Part shown: positions 45,960-54,127 of the stretch, in pieces | How positions within the stretch are numbered: position 1 is the stretch's first letter | Layout of the letters: each line of letters opens with the position of its first letter | DNA from: Plebeiibacterium marinum | Lineage (GTDB): Bacteria > Bacteroidota > Bacteroidia > Bacteroidales > Marinilabiliaceae | Direction: 5' to 3' | NCBI RefSeq assembly: GCF_026013615.1 | Contig: NZ_JAPDPI010000014.1 | Location: 50,925 to 114,924 of the forward strand | DNA: 64,000 nt | Notes under the pieces: generated by a model | Seen by the model: only the letters and a program-made list of their open reading frames with translations | Database searches by the model: none | What the model was told of the DNA's origin: nothing | Made by a program: the position numbers and the translations under genes

Positions 45960-48440
45960 ATGGAAGCAAGCACAAAGAAAATATTAGGCACATTAGCAGC
46001 AGTTGCAGCAGTTGGCGGTGGTTTCTACCTGATTAAAAAAGGCAAAAAGCTTCTTGCCGGGGCAAAAATGAACTTTGCTCTTTTAGGATTCCGCATCCAC
46101 AAGATGAACTTACAGGAAGTTCAGTTTGCCGTAAAGCTTCGCTGCTACAATCCCACCAAAGCCCCCATCACATTAGCCGTTAACCAGGTAGTTGCAAATT
46201 ACAAGGGTTCGGCAGTCGCTTATTCTACCCCCGATATTAAAGGACTTACCATTGGTGCAGGCAAAACACAAGAGCCTGAAATCGTTTTTCAAGTGCCATA
46301 CCTGAACCTTATGGGTAAAGGTCTTACTCTTTCCGTGCTTTCCAATACTCAGCAACTTAAAGCTGATATGACTTTCACCATGACCATCAGCGTTAATGGC
46401 GAAACTCTTACTACCACGCAATCATTATCAGAGGACGAAAATATGAACGGATTAGCATTGGGCGAATTGGGCATTGTATCCGGCCCACGAAACACCCAAA
46501 ACGGTAAACGTTTCAACCACCTTATAAAAAAGGCAAACGGACAGGACACATTTATAAAAAACGGCAACGTAATTGAAACCGTTGAAAGTTGTATTGATAT
46601 TATCGGTACGCATTTTCGGGAAGTCGAGGAACTGGCAAGTATGCTTCAAGGTGATTCACTCAAAGAATCTTGCAGAAACATCTTCAACTTTTCGTACAAC
46701 TATTTACAGTACCATAAAGACGATGATGGAACGGAACAGCTCCGTACTCCTTCACGTTCTTGGTTAGACGGACAAATTAAGTTCAAACAGAAAGGCAAAT
46801 CAGATGCAGGGATTGACTGTGATGATTACAGCATTTTTGTGGGTTCGCTTTTAAAGTGTTTGGGCATTCCGTTCAAGCTCCGTATTACCAAGTATGACGG
46901 TAAAAAGAACTTTCAGCATATCTATGTGATTGTTCCTGCCGTTGGTGATTCCGAAGATGAAATCGTTATCGACCCTGTTCTTTCAAAGTTCGATTACCAA
47001 AAGCCATACAGTTTTGAGCGTTCGGATTTTGATATGTCTCCTTTGCAATTGGCAGGACTTAGAGGTATTGACGGTATAACAGGTACAAGTGCTTTAGGAT
47101 TACCCATATCGGTTTTATCAGGCATTGATTTAGCTGGCGGTGTTCAGGCACAAGCCAACCATGAAGACCTTATTGCCATTGTTTCAGGTGTTGACTTTGA
47201 CGATGCCATAAATGGTTTAGGTGATGCAGAAGATGCCACATATAACTATTTAGTCCGCACCCGGAATTATCTCTTAAAGAACAGGGATAACAAGGATAAA
47301 ATGGCTCACGTCCAAAACCCTGACCAATTCATTTCCATGTTGGACCAGGCTATCAAGTTTTGGAATACTCCACAACGTGATGCCGTATTGGATAAACTAT
47401 CTGATATTGAAGAAAAGCTTGCCGAAAATGGTCTGATTAAATACGATTCAGAAGCCATCCAGGGATTGGCTGAATTGGATGAGTTGGACGATGAAATGGA
47501 CGGCTTGGGAAGAAGAAAAAGACGTAGAGGTCGATTCTTCAAGGCAATAAAACGTGTGGGCAAAAAGATTGGCAAAGTAGCCAAGAAAGTAGTTAAGGCA
47601 ATCGTAAGGTTTAATCCTCTATCCATTGCAATCAGAGGCGGATTATTGGCAGCCTTACGCTTAAATATGTTTGGTATTGCCAAGAAGCTTCAATATGCCT
47701 ACTTGCCAGACAATCTTGCAAGCAAATACAACATCGACCCGGCAAAACATGCCAAACTAAAGAAGACACATGGCAAGGTTCGTAAGCTATTTAAAGGTTT
47801 ACAGGGTAAAGAATCCAACCTTAGAAAAGCAATCCTGAAAGGTGCAAAGCAAAAGAGTTCCGACTTCTCACTTAAAGGAATTGACGGTTTACTTGCTGAT
47901 TTGAAAGGCTTGGAAGCCATTGGCGAATTGGCAGAATTGGGCAATATGGGTGCAGTTGCCACAGGTGCATCGGTAGCAGCAGCAAGTGGTGTGTTGGCAA
48001 AAATCGGAAGCTGGTTAAAGCCTATCAAAAACATCTTTACAAAGGTTAAGAGTAAATTCAAAAAAGCTGCTCCTGCAACGGAAGCGGTATCTCAATTTAC
48101 CAATCAGGCAGCTCCTACAACTGAGGCTTATGCTCCACCAACAAACAGCGTGATGCCTCCATCAAATAGTATCATGCCACAGTCTGGCAGTTATACTCCC
48201 CAACCCATAATGAAATCCGGGAATTACACTCCTCAATCGACTTCAACAAATTCTACTGCAATAGGCAAAAAGAAACTGAGCAAGGGAGCAAAAGTCGGTA
48301 TTGGTTTAGGTGTTGCAGCACTTGTTGGTACAGGAGCTTATCTCATGTTCCGCAAAAAAGGCAGCACTCCGGCTAAACGGAAGTCATCCCCTAAGAAAAC
48401 TACCAATAAAGAAGATTTAGGAAGCATCAAGCTTCAATAA
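45960..48440 (+). CDS. Large virion-type membrane protein: LEA14-like plus transglutaminase-like domains
   Basis: 826 residues from ATG 45960; an ATG at 45945 lies inside a promoter-like box. Order: N-terminal hydrophobic helix (ILGTLAAVAAVGGGFYLIKK), LEA14-like beta domain (about 35-160), transglutaminase/papain-like domain with a Cys287, His320, Asp338 triad (IDCDDYSIF, NFQHIYVIV, VIDPVLSKFD), an acidic stretch then a very cationic amphipathic segment (residues 516-550, RRKRRRGRFFKAIKRVGKKI), more hydrophobic helices, a Pro/Ser/Thr-rich linker and a C-terminal TM helix with basic tail. It may be a membrane-active or maturation protein of the virion. Family function is not established. Confidence 0.6.
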   Translation: MEASTKKILGTLAAVAAVGGGFYLIKKGKKLLAGAKMNFALLGFRIHKMNLQEVQFAVKLRCYNPTKAPITLAVNQVVANYKGSAVAYSTPDIKGLTIGAGKTQEPEIVFQVPYLNLMGKGLTLSVLSNTQQLKADMTFTMTISVNGETLTTTQSLSEDENMNGLALGELGIVSGPRNTQNGKRFNHLIKKANGQDTFIKNGNVIETVESCIDIIGTHFREVEELASMLQGDSLKESCRNIFNFSYNYLQYHKDDDGTEQLRTPSRSWLDGQIKFKQKGKSDAGIDCDDYSIFVGSLLKCLGIPFKLRITKYDGKKNFQHIYVIVPAVGDSEDEIVIDPVLSKFDYQKPYSFERSDFDMSPLQLAGLRGIDGITGTSALGLPISVLSGIDLAGGVQAQANHEDLIAIVSGVDFDDAINGLGDAEDATYNYLVRTRNYLLKNRDNKDKMAHVQNPDQFISMLDQAIKFWNTPQRDAVLDKLSDIEEKLAENGLIKYDSEAIQGLAELDELDDEMDGLGRRKRRRGRFFKAIKRVGKKIGKVAKKVVKAIVRFNPLSIAIRGGLLAALRLNMFGIAKKLQYAYLPDNLASKYNIDPAKHAKLKKTHGKVRKLFKGLQGKESNLRKAILKGAKQKSSDFSLKGIDGLLADLKGLEAIGELAELGNMGAVATGASVAAASGVLAKIGSWLKPIKNIFTKVKSKFKKAAPATEAVSQFTNQAAPTTEAYAPPTNSVMPPSNSIMPQSGSYTPQPIMKSGNYTPQSTSTNSTAIGKKKLSKGAKVGIGLGVAALVGTGAYLMFRKKGSTPAKRKSSPKKTTNKEDLGSIKLQ

Positions 48441-48474
48441 ATAATTGTGAATCAATAATTAAAATTTAGAAAAC

Positions 48475-49137
48475 ATGGCAGTTAAAAAATCAACGTCAAG
48501 TACCCCAAGGAGAACTTCAAGAGGTACAAAGATTGACTTTATGAAAGCTACCAACAACATAGGCAAGCCCATTGCTGCCGTAGCAGGGTTTGCAGTTGGC
48601 AAGTACGCTTTAAAGAAGTTGGAAAAGAGCCAGACCGTTAGCGGTTTGTTGGGCAACGAAATGAAAACCTACATCGTTCCGGCAGCCGTTACTATGGGCG
48701 GTTTGGTTGGTACACAGTTTACCAAAAACGAGTATGTAAAGCTGGGCTTGGTTGGTGCAGCAGGTGCAGGTGTTGAATCCATTATCAAAAAAGCCACAGG
48801 TAAAACTATCCTTCAAGGATTAGAGGGCATTATCGGTGATGAAGATTACAGCGATGTGGACGAAATGGACGGACTACGTGCCTTAAATCCAATCACGCAA
48901 GCACTCCCGGCAGCCGACATTGACATCGAGCGTGAAATTCAGGCTTCGGTATCAGGTGCAGCATCGGACTATTCGATGAGTGACGACCCCATCGGCAGCG
49001 CAGCCAATGATTACGCAATGAGCGATGAGCCTATTGGCAGTTCAGATGATGACGATGAGCCAGTTGGCAAAATCCAAAATCTCGACCCCGACAGCATGGA
49101 CTATGACATCTTTTCGGGCGATATGATGGCATCCTGA
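48475..49137 (+). CDS. Small membrane protein of the virion module, Gly-zipper type
   Basis: 220 residues. A basic N-terminus (VKKSTSSTPRRTSRGTK) precedes glycine-rich hydrophobic segments (IGKPIAAVAGFAVGKYALKK; YIVPAAVTMGGLVG; GLVGAAGAG) typical of membrane-inserted virion proteins. The C-terminal half is acidic and contains two SDDPIGS-like repeats (YSMSDDPIGS, YAMSDEPIGS). It contains DEMDGLR at 129-135, like the DEMDGLG of the preceding protein. Function unknown. Confidence 0.55.
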   Translation: MAVKKSTSSTPRRTSRGTKIDFMKATNNIGKPIAAVAGFAVGKYALKKLEKSQTVSGLLGNEMKTYIVPAAVTMGGLVGTQFTKNEYVKLGLVGAAGAGVESIIKKATGKTILQGLEGIIGDEDYSDVDEMDGLRALNPITQALPAADIDIEREIQASVSGAASDYSMSDDPIGSAANDYAMSDEPIGSSDDDDEPVGKIQNLDPDSMDYDIFSGDMMAS

Positions 49138-49201
49138 TTCTCACTAAATAACATTTAATCAATTTAATAACAAAGGCTAATAAGCCGCAAAACAAATTAT
49201 C

Positions 49202-50044
49202 ATGGCAGAAATTAATGAGCAAAATGATTTGTACCCTTCGATGGAAGAAATAGAGGGTTTAGAAGAAGCGATTCTTGAAAAAGAGGAAGATGCTTTAGAG
49301 AAAGAAGAAGACCAGGACGATGCGGTCGAAGGCATTGGCGATTTAGGTCGTTCACGCCGTAGAACAAGACGCAGAGGGCGCAGAAGTCGCAGAAGAACCA
49401 GTCGTAAACGTGCTGTACGTAGGTCATACAACGCCGGAGCAAGAAGTACGGCTGTAAAAACAGGACTTACCAAAGACCTGACTTCAAAAGGTCAGTTTGA
49501 ACTTCGCAGACAGCAATTGCCACCAGAAGTGCAAAAAGCATTGAAAGATGCACGTATGCAAACCGTTGACACGGCAATCTACACCGTTAAGTCGATTAAG
49601 GATAAGTCCGACATTGATTTGATGGAGGCATCGGACGATAAAAAGGCTGGTCGTACCAACCTGAACCGTGCGCAGTTGGATTCAGGAAAATATTTCCTGT
49701 TAACTGATATTGTTCTTGAGTACGCTCACGGAGCATCTGAAGAAGACAACGACCCGGCAGATTTTGCTTTTGGTCAGTTTGCTTTACCTCCGGCAATCTT
49801 GAACGGTACTTTCGAGATGACGTTAGGCACGAAGGTTATTGTACCTGAAATCTCATGTGCGGTATTCGATGATACCGATACCACAAAACGCAAATTCCAA
49901 TACAAGCTTGCCAATCCAAAATGGTTAAAGCCATCAATGGATATTACACCAAAGCTGAACATGCCGAAATCGGTATCAGGTGATAAGATTTACCACCCTG
50001 CCGTTAAGGTTACGCTATTGGGAACTATCACAGAGAAAGCATAA
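49202..50044 (+). CDS. Candidate major capsid protein: acidic/Arg-rich N-arm plus beta domain
   Basis: 280 residues. Residues 8-42 are very acidic, residues 50-75 are almost pure Arg/Ser/Thr/Lys (RSRRRTRRRGRRSRRRTSRK), and the rest (about 95-280) is a beta-rich, sandwich-like domain (YFLLTDIVLEYAHG, GTFEMTLGTKVIVPEISCAV, YHPAVKVTLLGTI). Basic arms that bind the genome are typical of viral capsid proteins. A strong terminator follows immediately, fitting a highly expressed structural gene. The acidic part may mask the arm before maturation (EGIGDLG at 43-49). No HK97 features. Capsid identity is an inference. Confidence 0.5.
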   Translation: MAEINEQNDLYPSMEEIEGLEEAILEKEEDALEKEEDQDDAVEGIGDLGRSRRRTRRRGRRSRRRTSRKRAVRRSYNAGARSTAVKTGLTKDLTSKGQFELRRQQLPPEVQKALKDARMQTVDTAIYTVKSIKDKSDIDLMEASDDKKAGRTNLNRAQLDSGKYFLLTDIVLEYAHGASEEDNDPADFAFGQFALPPAILNGTFEMTLGTKVIVPEISCAVFDDTDTTKRKFQYKLANPKWLKPSMDITPKLNMPKSVSGDKIYHPAVKVTLLGTITEKA

Positions 50045-50069
50045 GAGCTTGATATGTCATAATCGTTCG

Positions 50070-50106
50070 GGGGCGGTCAGCGGTTGTTAACCGCCCCTTT
50101 TTTCTT
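50070..50106 (+). terminator. Strong terminator after the candidate capsid gene
   Basis: GGGGCGGT (50070-50077) pairs with ACCGCCCC (50090-50097), 12-nt loop, then eight or more T. It is the strongest terminator in the window and lies inside an otherwise continuous virion module. Confidence 0.92.
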
Positions 50107-50122
50107 CTTAATCATTTGAAAA

Positions 50123-50512
50123 ATGGAAGTACAAGACAATAACATACGCAAATTACAGGTCGTGAAATTCGAGGTTAAAAAAGGTCAGACTTACGAGTTT
50201 AACGGTAATACCAAAACGGAACATGACCGTATCAAAGGCATATTCTTACGCCTATCCAACCAACAGGCATTACCCGGTGCCACACTTAGGGTTTGGATTG
50301 ATGATACAGAGATAATCCCCGATGATACCGAAGTAGCATTGCTTCATCACAACGATGATATGAGCATTAAGGACGTAGCTTTTCCTGTGGATGAAAAAGC
50401 CAAGAACAGCCCTGTGCGTGTCATTTACAAAGACGACAGCGAGAACCTGGCTGTTAATGAAAGCTACAATGTTCGTGTGTATCTGCTTGCCGAGGTAGAG
50501 AAAAAGAAATAA
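50123..50512 (+). CDS. Small beta-rich protein of the virion module
   Basis: 129 residues, no signal or membrane segment. Regular beta-strand pattern (LQVVKFEVKKGQTYEFNGNT, TLRVWIDDTEIIPDDTEVAL, NVRVYLLAEV). A jelly-roll or small beta sandwich is likely. It may be a minor capsid or cement protein. No family recognised. Charged C-terminus (EVEKKK). Confidence 0.5.
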   Translation: MEVQDNNIRKLQVVKFEVKKGQTYEFNGNTKTEHDRIKGIFLRLSNQQALPGATLRVWIDDTEIIPDDTEVALLHHNDDMSIKDVAFPVDEKAKNSPVRVIYKDDSENLAVNESYNVRVYLLAEVEKKK

Positions 50513-50530
50513 CGCTAAAATCTCCCGACA

Positions 50531-51307
50531 ATGAAACGATATTTTGTAATTACAAAAACCTCAGTTGGCAATAAACACATCAACGAACAGGACTTGCTCC
50601 CTGCTTCCTGTAAACTGATTACAGGCATTGCAATAAACGCCCTGGTTAAAAAGGAATCGGGATTGGAAGATGTAGCACAGGATTTAGCATTTCCACAGGC
50701 TTTAATATCCGATTTGTTACTGACCGATGGCATTACCAACCTGTTCTATTCATACTTACGCACAAGGGCAAGCGAAGCAGAAAGCAAAGACTTTTTTGAG
50801 ACTGATATTCTTCCGGCAATCGTTGATATTCTGAGCAACAATATCAAATTTACTTGTCTCGATGCAGAGCAGCAAAGCAACCTGAATAGCAGTATTGCAG
50901 AGCTTTTCAATACGCAGTTTGCCGATTATCTATACAACGAAGTGGGTTTGTTTGAAAAAGGTCAAACCATTTCAAGCTTTGAGTTTGCTGACTTGATAGC
51001 ACAGGAAACATTAACCTTTGCCTATCTGCATAAATCCGATGTTTTTCTTCGCCCTGTTAAGGTTTACAAACAGCCAGAACCTTATGAATGTGGCAATATC
51101 AGCCTATTGGTTAATGGCAACAGTTTTCTATTGCGTGATTACATGCTTACTGCAAACCGAAAGGTAAAGCATCTGAGCAAAGAGGTTATCCCATTCCATG
51201 AGCCTTTGGAGGTAAACAGCAATATCCATACAGTTTTTAAGAGCAACAAAAACAGTGGGGACAATACGCTAACCATTAGAATCTACATTGAATATGAACA
51301 CGAGTGA
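50531..51307 (+). CDS. Virion-module protein with helical N-half and beta C-half
   Basis: 258 residues. The N-terminal part is helical (DILPAIVDILSNNIKFTCLD); the C-terminal about 75 residues are beta (ISLLVNGNSFLLRDYML; NTLTIRIYIEYEHE). Not recognised. The ending NTLTIRIYIEYEHE resembles the last strand of a beta sandwich. It overlaps the next gene by 14 bp, so translation is coupled. Confidence 0.5.
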   Translation: MKRYFVITKTSVGNKHINEQDLLPASCKLITGIAINALVKKESGLEDVAQDLAFPQALISDLLLTDGITNLFYSYLRTRASEAESKDFFETDILPAIVDILSNNIKFTCLDAEQQSNLNSSIAELFNTQFADYLYNEVGLFEKGQTISSFEFADLIAQETLTFAYLHKSDVFLRPVKVYKQPEPYECGNISLLVNGNSFLLRDYMLTANRKVKHLSKEVIPFHEPLEVNSNIHTVFKSNKNSGDNTLTIRIYIEYEHE

Positions 51308-51644
51308 ATTATTACATACCATCGCAAAAGACCGTGTTTCAGGGATGCGAACCATCGACAGCTACCAATTAAAACCAACGGTGATAATGGTAACAGGTTC
51401 GGATATTTCGCTGGACCTGAAAAACGACATGTGGATTCTGAACACCAAAGGTCTGCCAAGCTCCATTGATGAAATGGAACTTATAAGCAGCGATAACGTG
51501 TTTACCGCTACACCCGAAGAATACGACTTTATGGATGAATACCGCTACCAGGTATTCACCGATTACATAGACATCAAAACCCAAGCGGAAAACTTTAAGC
51601 CTTACCGATTGGAGTTTGTAAAGATTATTCCCCACCGAAATTAA
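51294..51644 (+). CDS. Small hypothetical beta protein of the virion module
   Basis: 116 residues from ATG 51294; a TTG at 51288 in frame adds two residues. Beta-rich (LKPTVIMVTGSDISLDLKND, FKPYRLEFVKIIPHRN) with acidic loops (TPEEYDFMDEYRYQVFTDY). Not recognised; overlapped by the previous gene. Confidence 0.5.
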   Translation: MNTSELLHTIAKDRVSGMRTIDSYQLKPTVIMVTGSDISLDLKNDMWILNTKGLPSSIDEMELISSDNVFTATPEEYDFMDEYRYQVFTDYIDIKTQAENFKPYRLEFVKIIPHRN

Positions 51645-51651
51645 TACGACT

Positions 51652-52773
51652 ATGTTGGATTACAGAGAGCAAATACAAAGCATATACGAGTTTATAAAGC
51701 GTTCCGAGGACGAACAAAAATACCCTTACGCTTACGAAATATACCTGGTTACCGCAGCACAGGAAACAGCACTTACGTCAAGAACCTCCGGAACTGAAAA
51801 GTTTAACCGTGACATTGAGAGTGCCATTGAAAAGGCAAAGCAGTCTCATGGTTCACTCAGGGTTGATGTGTTTGGAGGCAAAAGCCCCAATGCAAGAAGC
51901 CTGAATAGTTACAAGGTGAACATCAGCAAGCTTTTGAATCCTCCCAAAGAACCCATTGAGAGAGCCGAGATACAAACTATTATCCAGGAGGAAATGAAAC
52001 AGAGCCAAATCCAAAACAACACCAATGGATTGGGTGAACTGGATTCCTTGTTAGGATTATTTTCAGGAGATAACCCTGCTGTAAAATCTAAACTTGACGG
52101 TCTGTTCGGAGTATTCAATGCCTTATCTGGCAATAACAAAGAGGTTGAGCGAATCAGCTACCAAAAGCAGTTGGATGATTTCAAGTTCGAGACACGCTAC
52201 AATACTTTGGAAGAAAAGTATGAGCGTTTGCGCAACGAGAATGCTGAACTACGAGCTGAGAAAGACCGCTACCAAAGCGAAAACAGGGAACTGAAAACCG
52301 ATAAGACAGACCTTGAAAGCCGTCTTGCCGGGTATGCTCCCAATGAAGTGATGAAACGTGTTGCCACAGGTGCTTTGGTCGGTATCGGTTCACGCTTGCT
52401 TACCAACAGTCCAAAAACAGCAGAATTATTAGGCTTATCAGCCGAAGAACTCAAAGGAGCATTGGGAATGCTCGATGATACCGAGGAAGAATCAACGCAG
52501 CTCCCTGAAACCAATGTTGAGATTACCGACATAGGAACGGCTAATACACCCGAAGACCGCAAGAAAGCGGAGATTATTAAAAAGCTATCCGATGCCCTTT
52601 TGACATGGGAACTACAAGATGTAGCCAAGATTGCAAACATCGTTGGCTTGTGCCTTGACAAAGCAGAGCTGATTAATAAAACCCTTCTGTTCCTGAACCA
52701 AGCTGTGAATGGCATATCAGAACAGGAACCGGGGAGCGCAGAGTTTGATAACGAGGATTTAGATAACGATTAA
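51652..52773 (+). CDS. Coiled-coil virion-module protein
   Basis: 373 residues. Residues about 1-110 are mixed (LDYREQIQSIYEFIKRSEDE), a Gly/Leu region with NGLGELDSLLGLFSG at 125-139 follows, then a long coiled coil at about 160-225 (YNTLEEKYERLRNENAELRA), a Gly/Ala segment and an acidic end. Not recognised. Coiled coils of this kind occur in scaffold or spike-base proteins. It has seven bases before it and a small gene 11 bp behind it. Confidence 0.5.
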   Translation: MLDYREQIQSIYEFIKRSEDEQKYPYAYEIYLVTAAQETALTSRTSGTEKFNRDIESAIEKAKQSHGSLRVDVFGGKSPNARSLNSYKVNISKLLNPPKEPIERAEIQTIIQEEMKQSQIQNNTNGLGELDSLLGLFSGDNPAVKSKLDGLFGVFNALSGNNKEVERISYQKQLDDFKFETRYNTLEEKYERLRNENAELRAEKDRYQSENRELKTDKTDLESRLAGYAPNEVMKRVATGALVGIGSRLLTNSPKTAELLGLSAEELKGALGMLDDTEEESTQLPETNVEITDIGTANTPEDRKKAEIIKKLSDALLTWELQDVAKIANIVGLCLDKAELINKTLLFLNQAVNGISEQEPGSAEFDNEDLDND

Positions 52774-52784
52774 AAAATACGATT

Positions 52785-52961
52785 ATGAGAAAGTTTAAAG
52801 TAGGAATCACCATTGAAGCTGACAGTACCGAAGTAGTTCAGCAAGTAGGAAATCTTTTGCAAAATGCAGTCAACAAGGTTGAGCAACAGGACATGATTAA
52901 GCTCCTGACCAAGGTTGCCAAGAACCCGAATATTGTAAAAACCGCATTACGATACATCTAA
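52785..52961 (+). CDS. Small hypothetical protein, 58 residues
   Basis: ATG 52785, stop TAA 52959-52961. Sequence begins MRKFKVGITIEADSTEVVQQ and ends with a helical part (KNPNIVKTALRYI). It fits exactly between two genes (11 and 13 bp gaps) on the same strand, and has balanced composition, so I consider it real. No family recognised. Confidence 0.6.
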   Translation: MRKFKVGITIEADSTEVVQQVGNLLQNAVNKVEQQDMIKLLTKVAKNPNIVKTALRYI

Positions 52962-52974
52962 AAAACTCAGCACC

Positions 52975-53451
52975 GTGCAACAGTTACCACCAGTAAATAA
53001 AGCAACATTAATAGCCAATGGCATTAAATACGGATTGCCCATTTTGGGGGTTGGTATCGGTATTTACGCTGTTAAAAAGCTATTGTTTAAGAAGAATCCT
53101 GATGGCACTTCATCAAGGATTGCTCCATCTATAAAAGATACGGTTATCGACAGGCAAAACCTGACTATTTCTGCTTCTGATGCTGCTTTATATGCCAATA
53201 CGCTGTACGGTGCAATGCTCGACTTTGGTACAGATGAAAAGGTCATTTACTCCACCATTGATAAGATACAAAGCAAGGATGACATGCTTTTGGTGATTAA
53301 AGCCTTTGGCATGAAACAGTATTTGTGGGGAACCAGGGCAGCATTTTTAGGTCAGGATTTTAACCTGATTGGCTGGTTCAGACAGGAACTCAGCGAAAGT
53401 GAAATTTCCAAAATCAAACCCAAGTTCGACAGTTGGGGAATCCCTCTCTAA
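52975..53451 (+). CDS. Single-TM virion-module protein
   Basis: 158 residues starting at GTG 52975. A hydrophobic glycine-rich helix near the N-terminus (YGLPILGVGIGIYAVKKLLF) is followed by a basic stretch and a helical soluble domain of about 100 residues (LTISASDAALYANTLYGAML, WGTRAAFLGQDFNLIGWFRQ). Not recognised. Same TM-then-basic layout as other proteins of the module. Confidence 0.5.
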   Translation: MQQLPPVNKATLIANGIKYGLPILGVGIGIYAVKKLLFKKNPDGTSSRIAPSIKDTVIDRQNLTISASDAALYANTLYGAMLDFGTDEKVIYSTIDKIQSKDDMLLVIKAFGMKQYLWGTRAAFLGQDFNLIGWFRQELSESEISKIKPKFDSWGIPL

Positions 53452-53507
53452 CAGGCAATGCCTGAGATGATTATTCAAGCATGAGCTATTAAAAAACAAA
53501 TGAGAAA

Positions 53508-54107
53508 ATGAACAAGAAGATATTATTTATTTCGGGAGGGGTGTTAACCACAGGGGCAATAGTTACCACAATTGTAATGATTCGCAGACGAAACAAACGC
53601 AAGCGTGGGCTATTGCCTCCTCGTGGTTCAAACGTTTTGACGACCAACAATAACGAACTGCCCTCAAACTTTCAGAATTGGAACGGTGGAAATACCTATC
53701 TATCCAATGCACCTAGGGGCATCCGAAACAACAATCCGGGAAACCTGATTTTCACCAACATCAAGTGGAACGGCAAACTACCCAAAGAGCAAAACAAAGA
53801 CAGGCGTTTTGAAATGTTCATTGCTCCGGTTTATGGTGTTCGTGCTATGATTAAAGACCTCAAGCATGACATTGAGAAGGGCAAAAACACAGTACCGCTA
53901 TTGGTCGAAGAATATGCACCCCGATTTGAAAACAATACAGACCATTACATTCAAACGGTTTGCAAGGATTTAAAGGTCAGCAAGAGTGCAAAGCTCCTGC
54001 CTACCAAAAATACACTCCGCTTATTGGTGCTTTCAATGACAAAGGTTGAGACAGGCGGTAATTACGTCTCCAACCAATTGTTTGAGCAAGCCTACGCAAT
54101 GATTTAG
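53508..54107 (+). CDS. Membrane-anchored virion muramidase-like protein (P5-like)
   Basis: 199 residues. N-terminal TM helix (GGVLTTGAIVTTIVMIRRR), a basic stretch, then a domain opening with the motif RGIRNNNPGNLIF and continuing with the pattern FEMFIAPVYGVRAMIKDLKH, YAPRFENNTDHYIQTV. This motif marks a family annotated as structural protein P5-like and found in phage virions and lysis or injection enzymes with lysozyme-type folds. It would cut peptidoglycan at entry or exit. Catalytic activity is inferred; the family likeness is good. Confidence 0.7.
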   Translation: MNKKILFISGGVLTTGAIVTTIVMIRRRNKRKRGLLPPRGSNVLTTNNNELPSNFQNWNGGNTYLSNAPRGIRNNNPGNLIFTNIKWNGKLPKEQNKDRRFEMFIAPVYGVRAMIKDLKHDIEKGKNTVPLLVEEYAPRFENNTDHYIQTVCKDLKVSKSAKLLPTKNTLRLLVLSMTKVETGGNYVSNQLFEQAYAMI

Positions 54108-54127
54108 CAATTAAAAAGACTTTAGAT

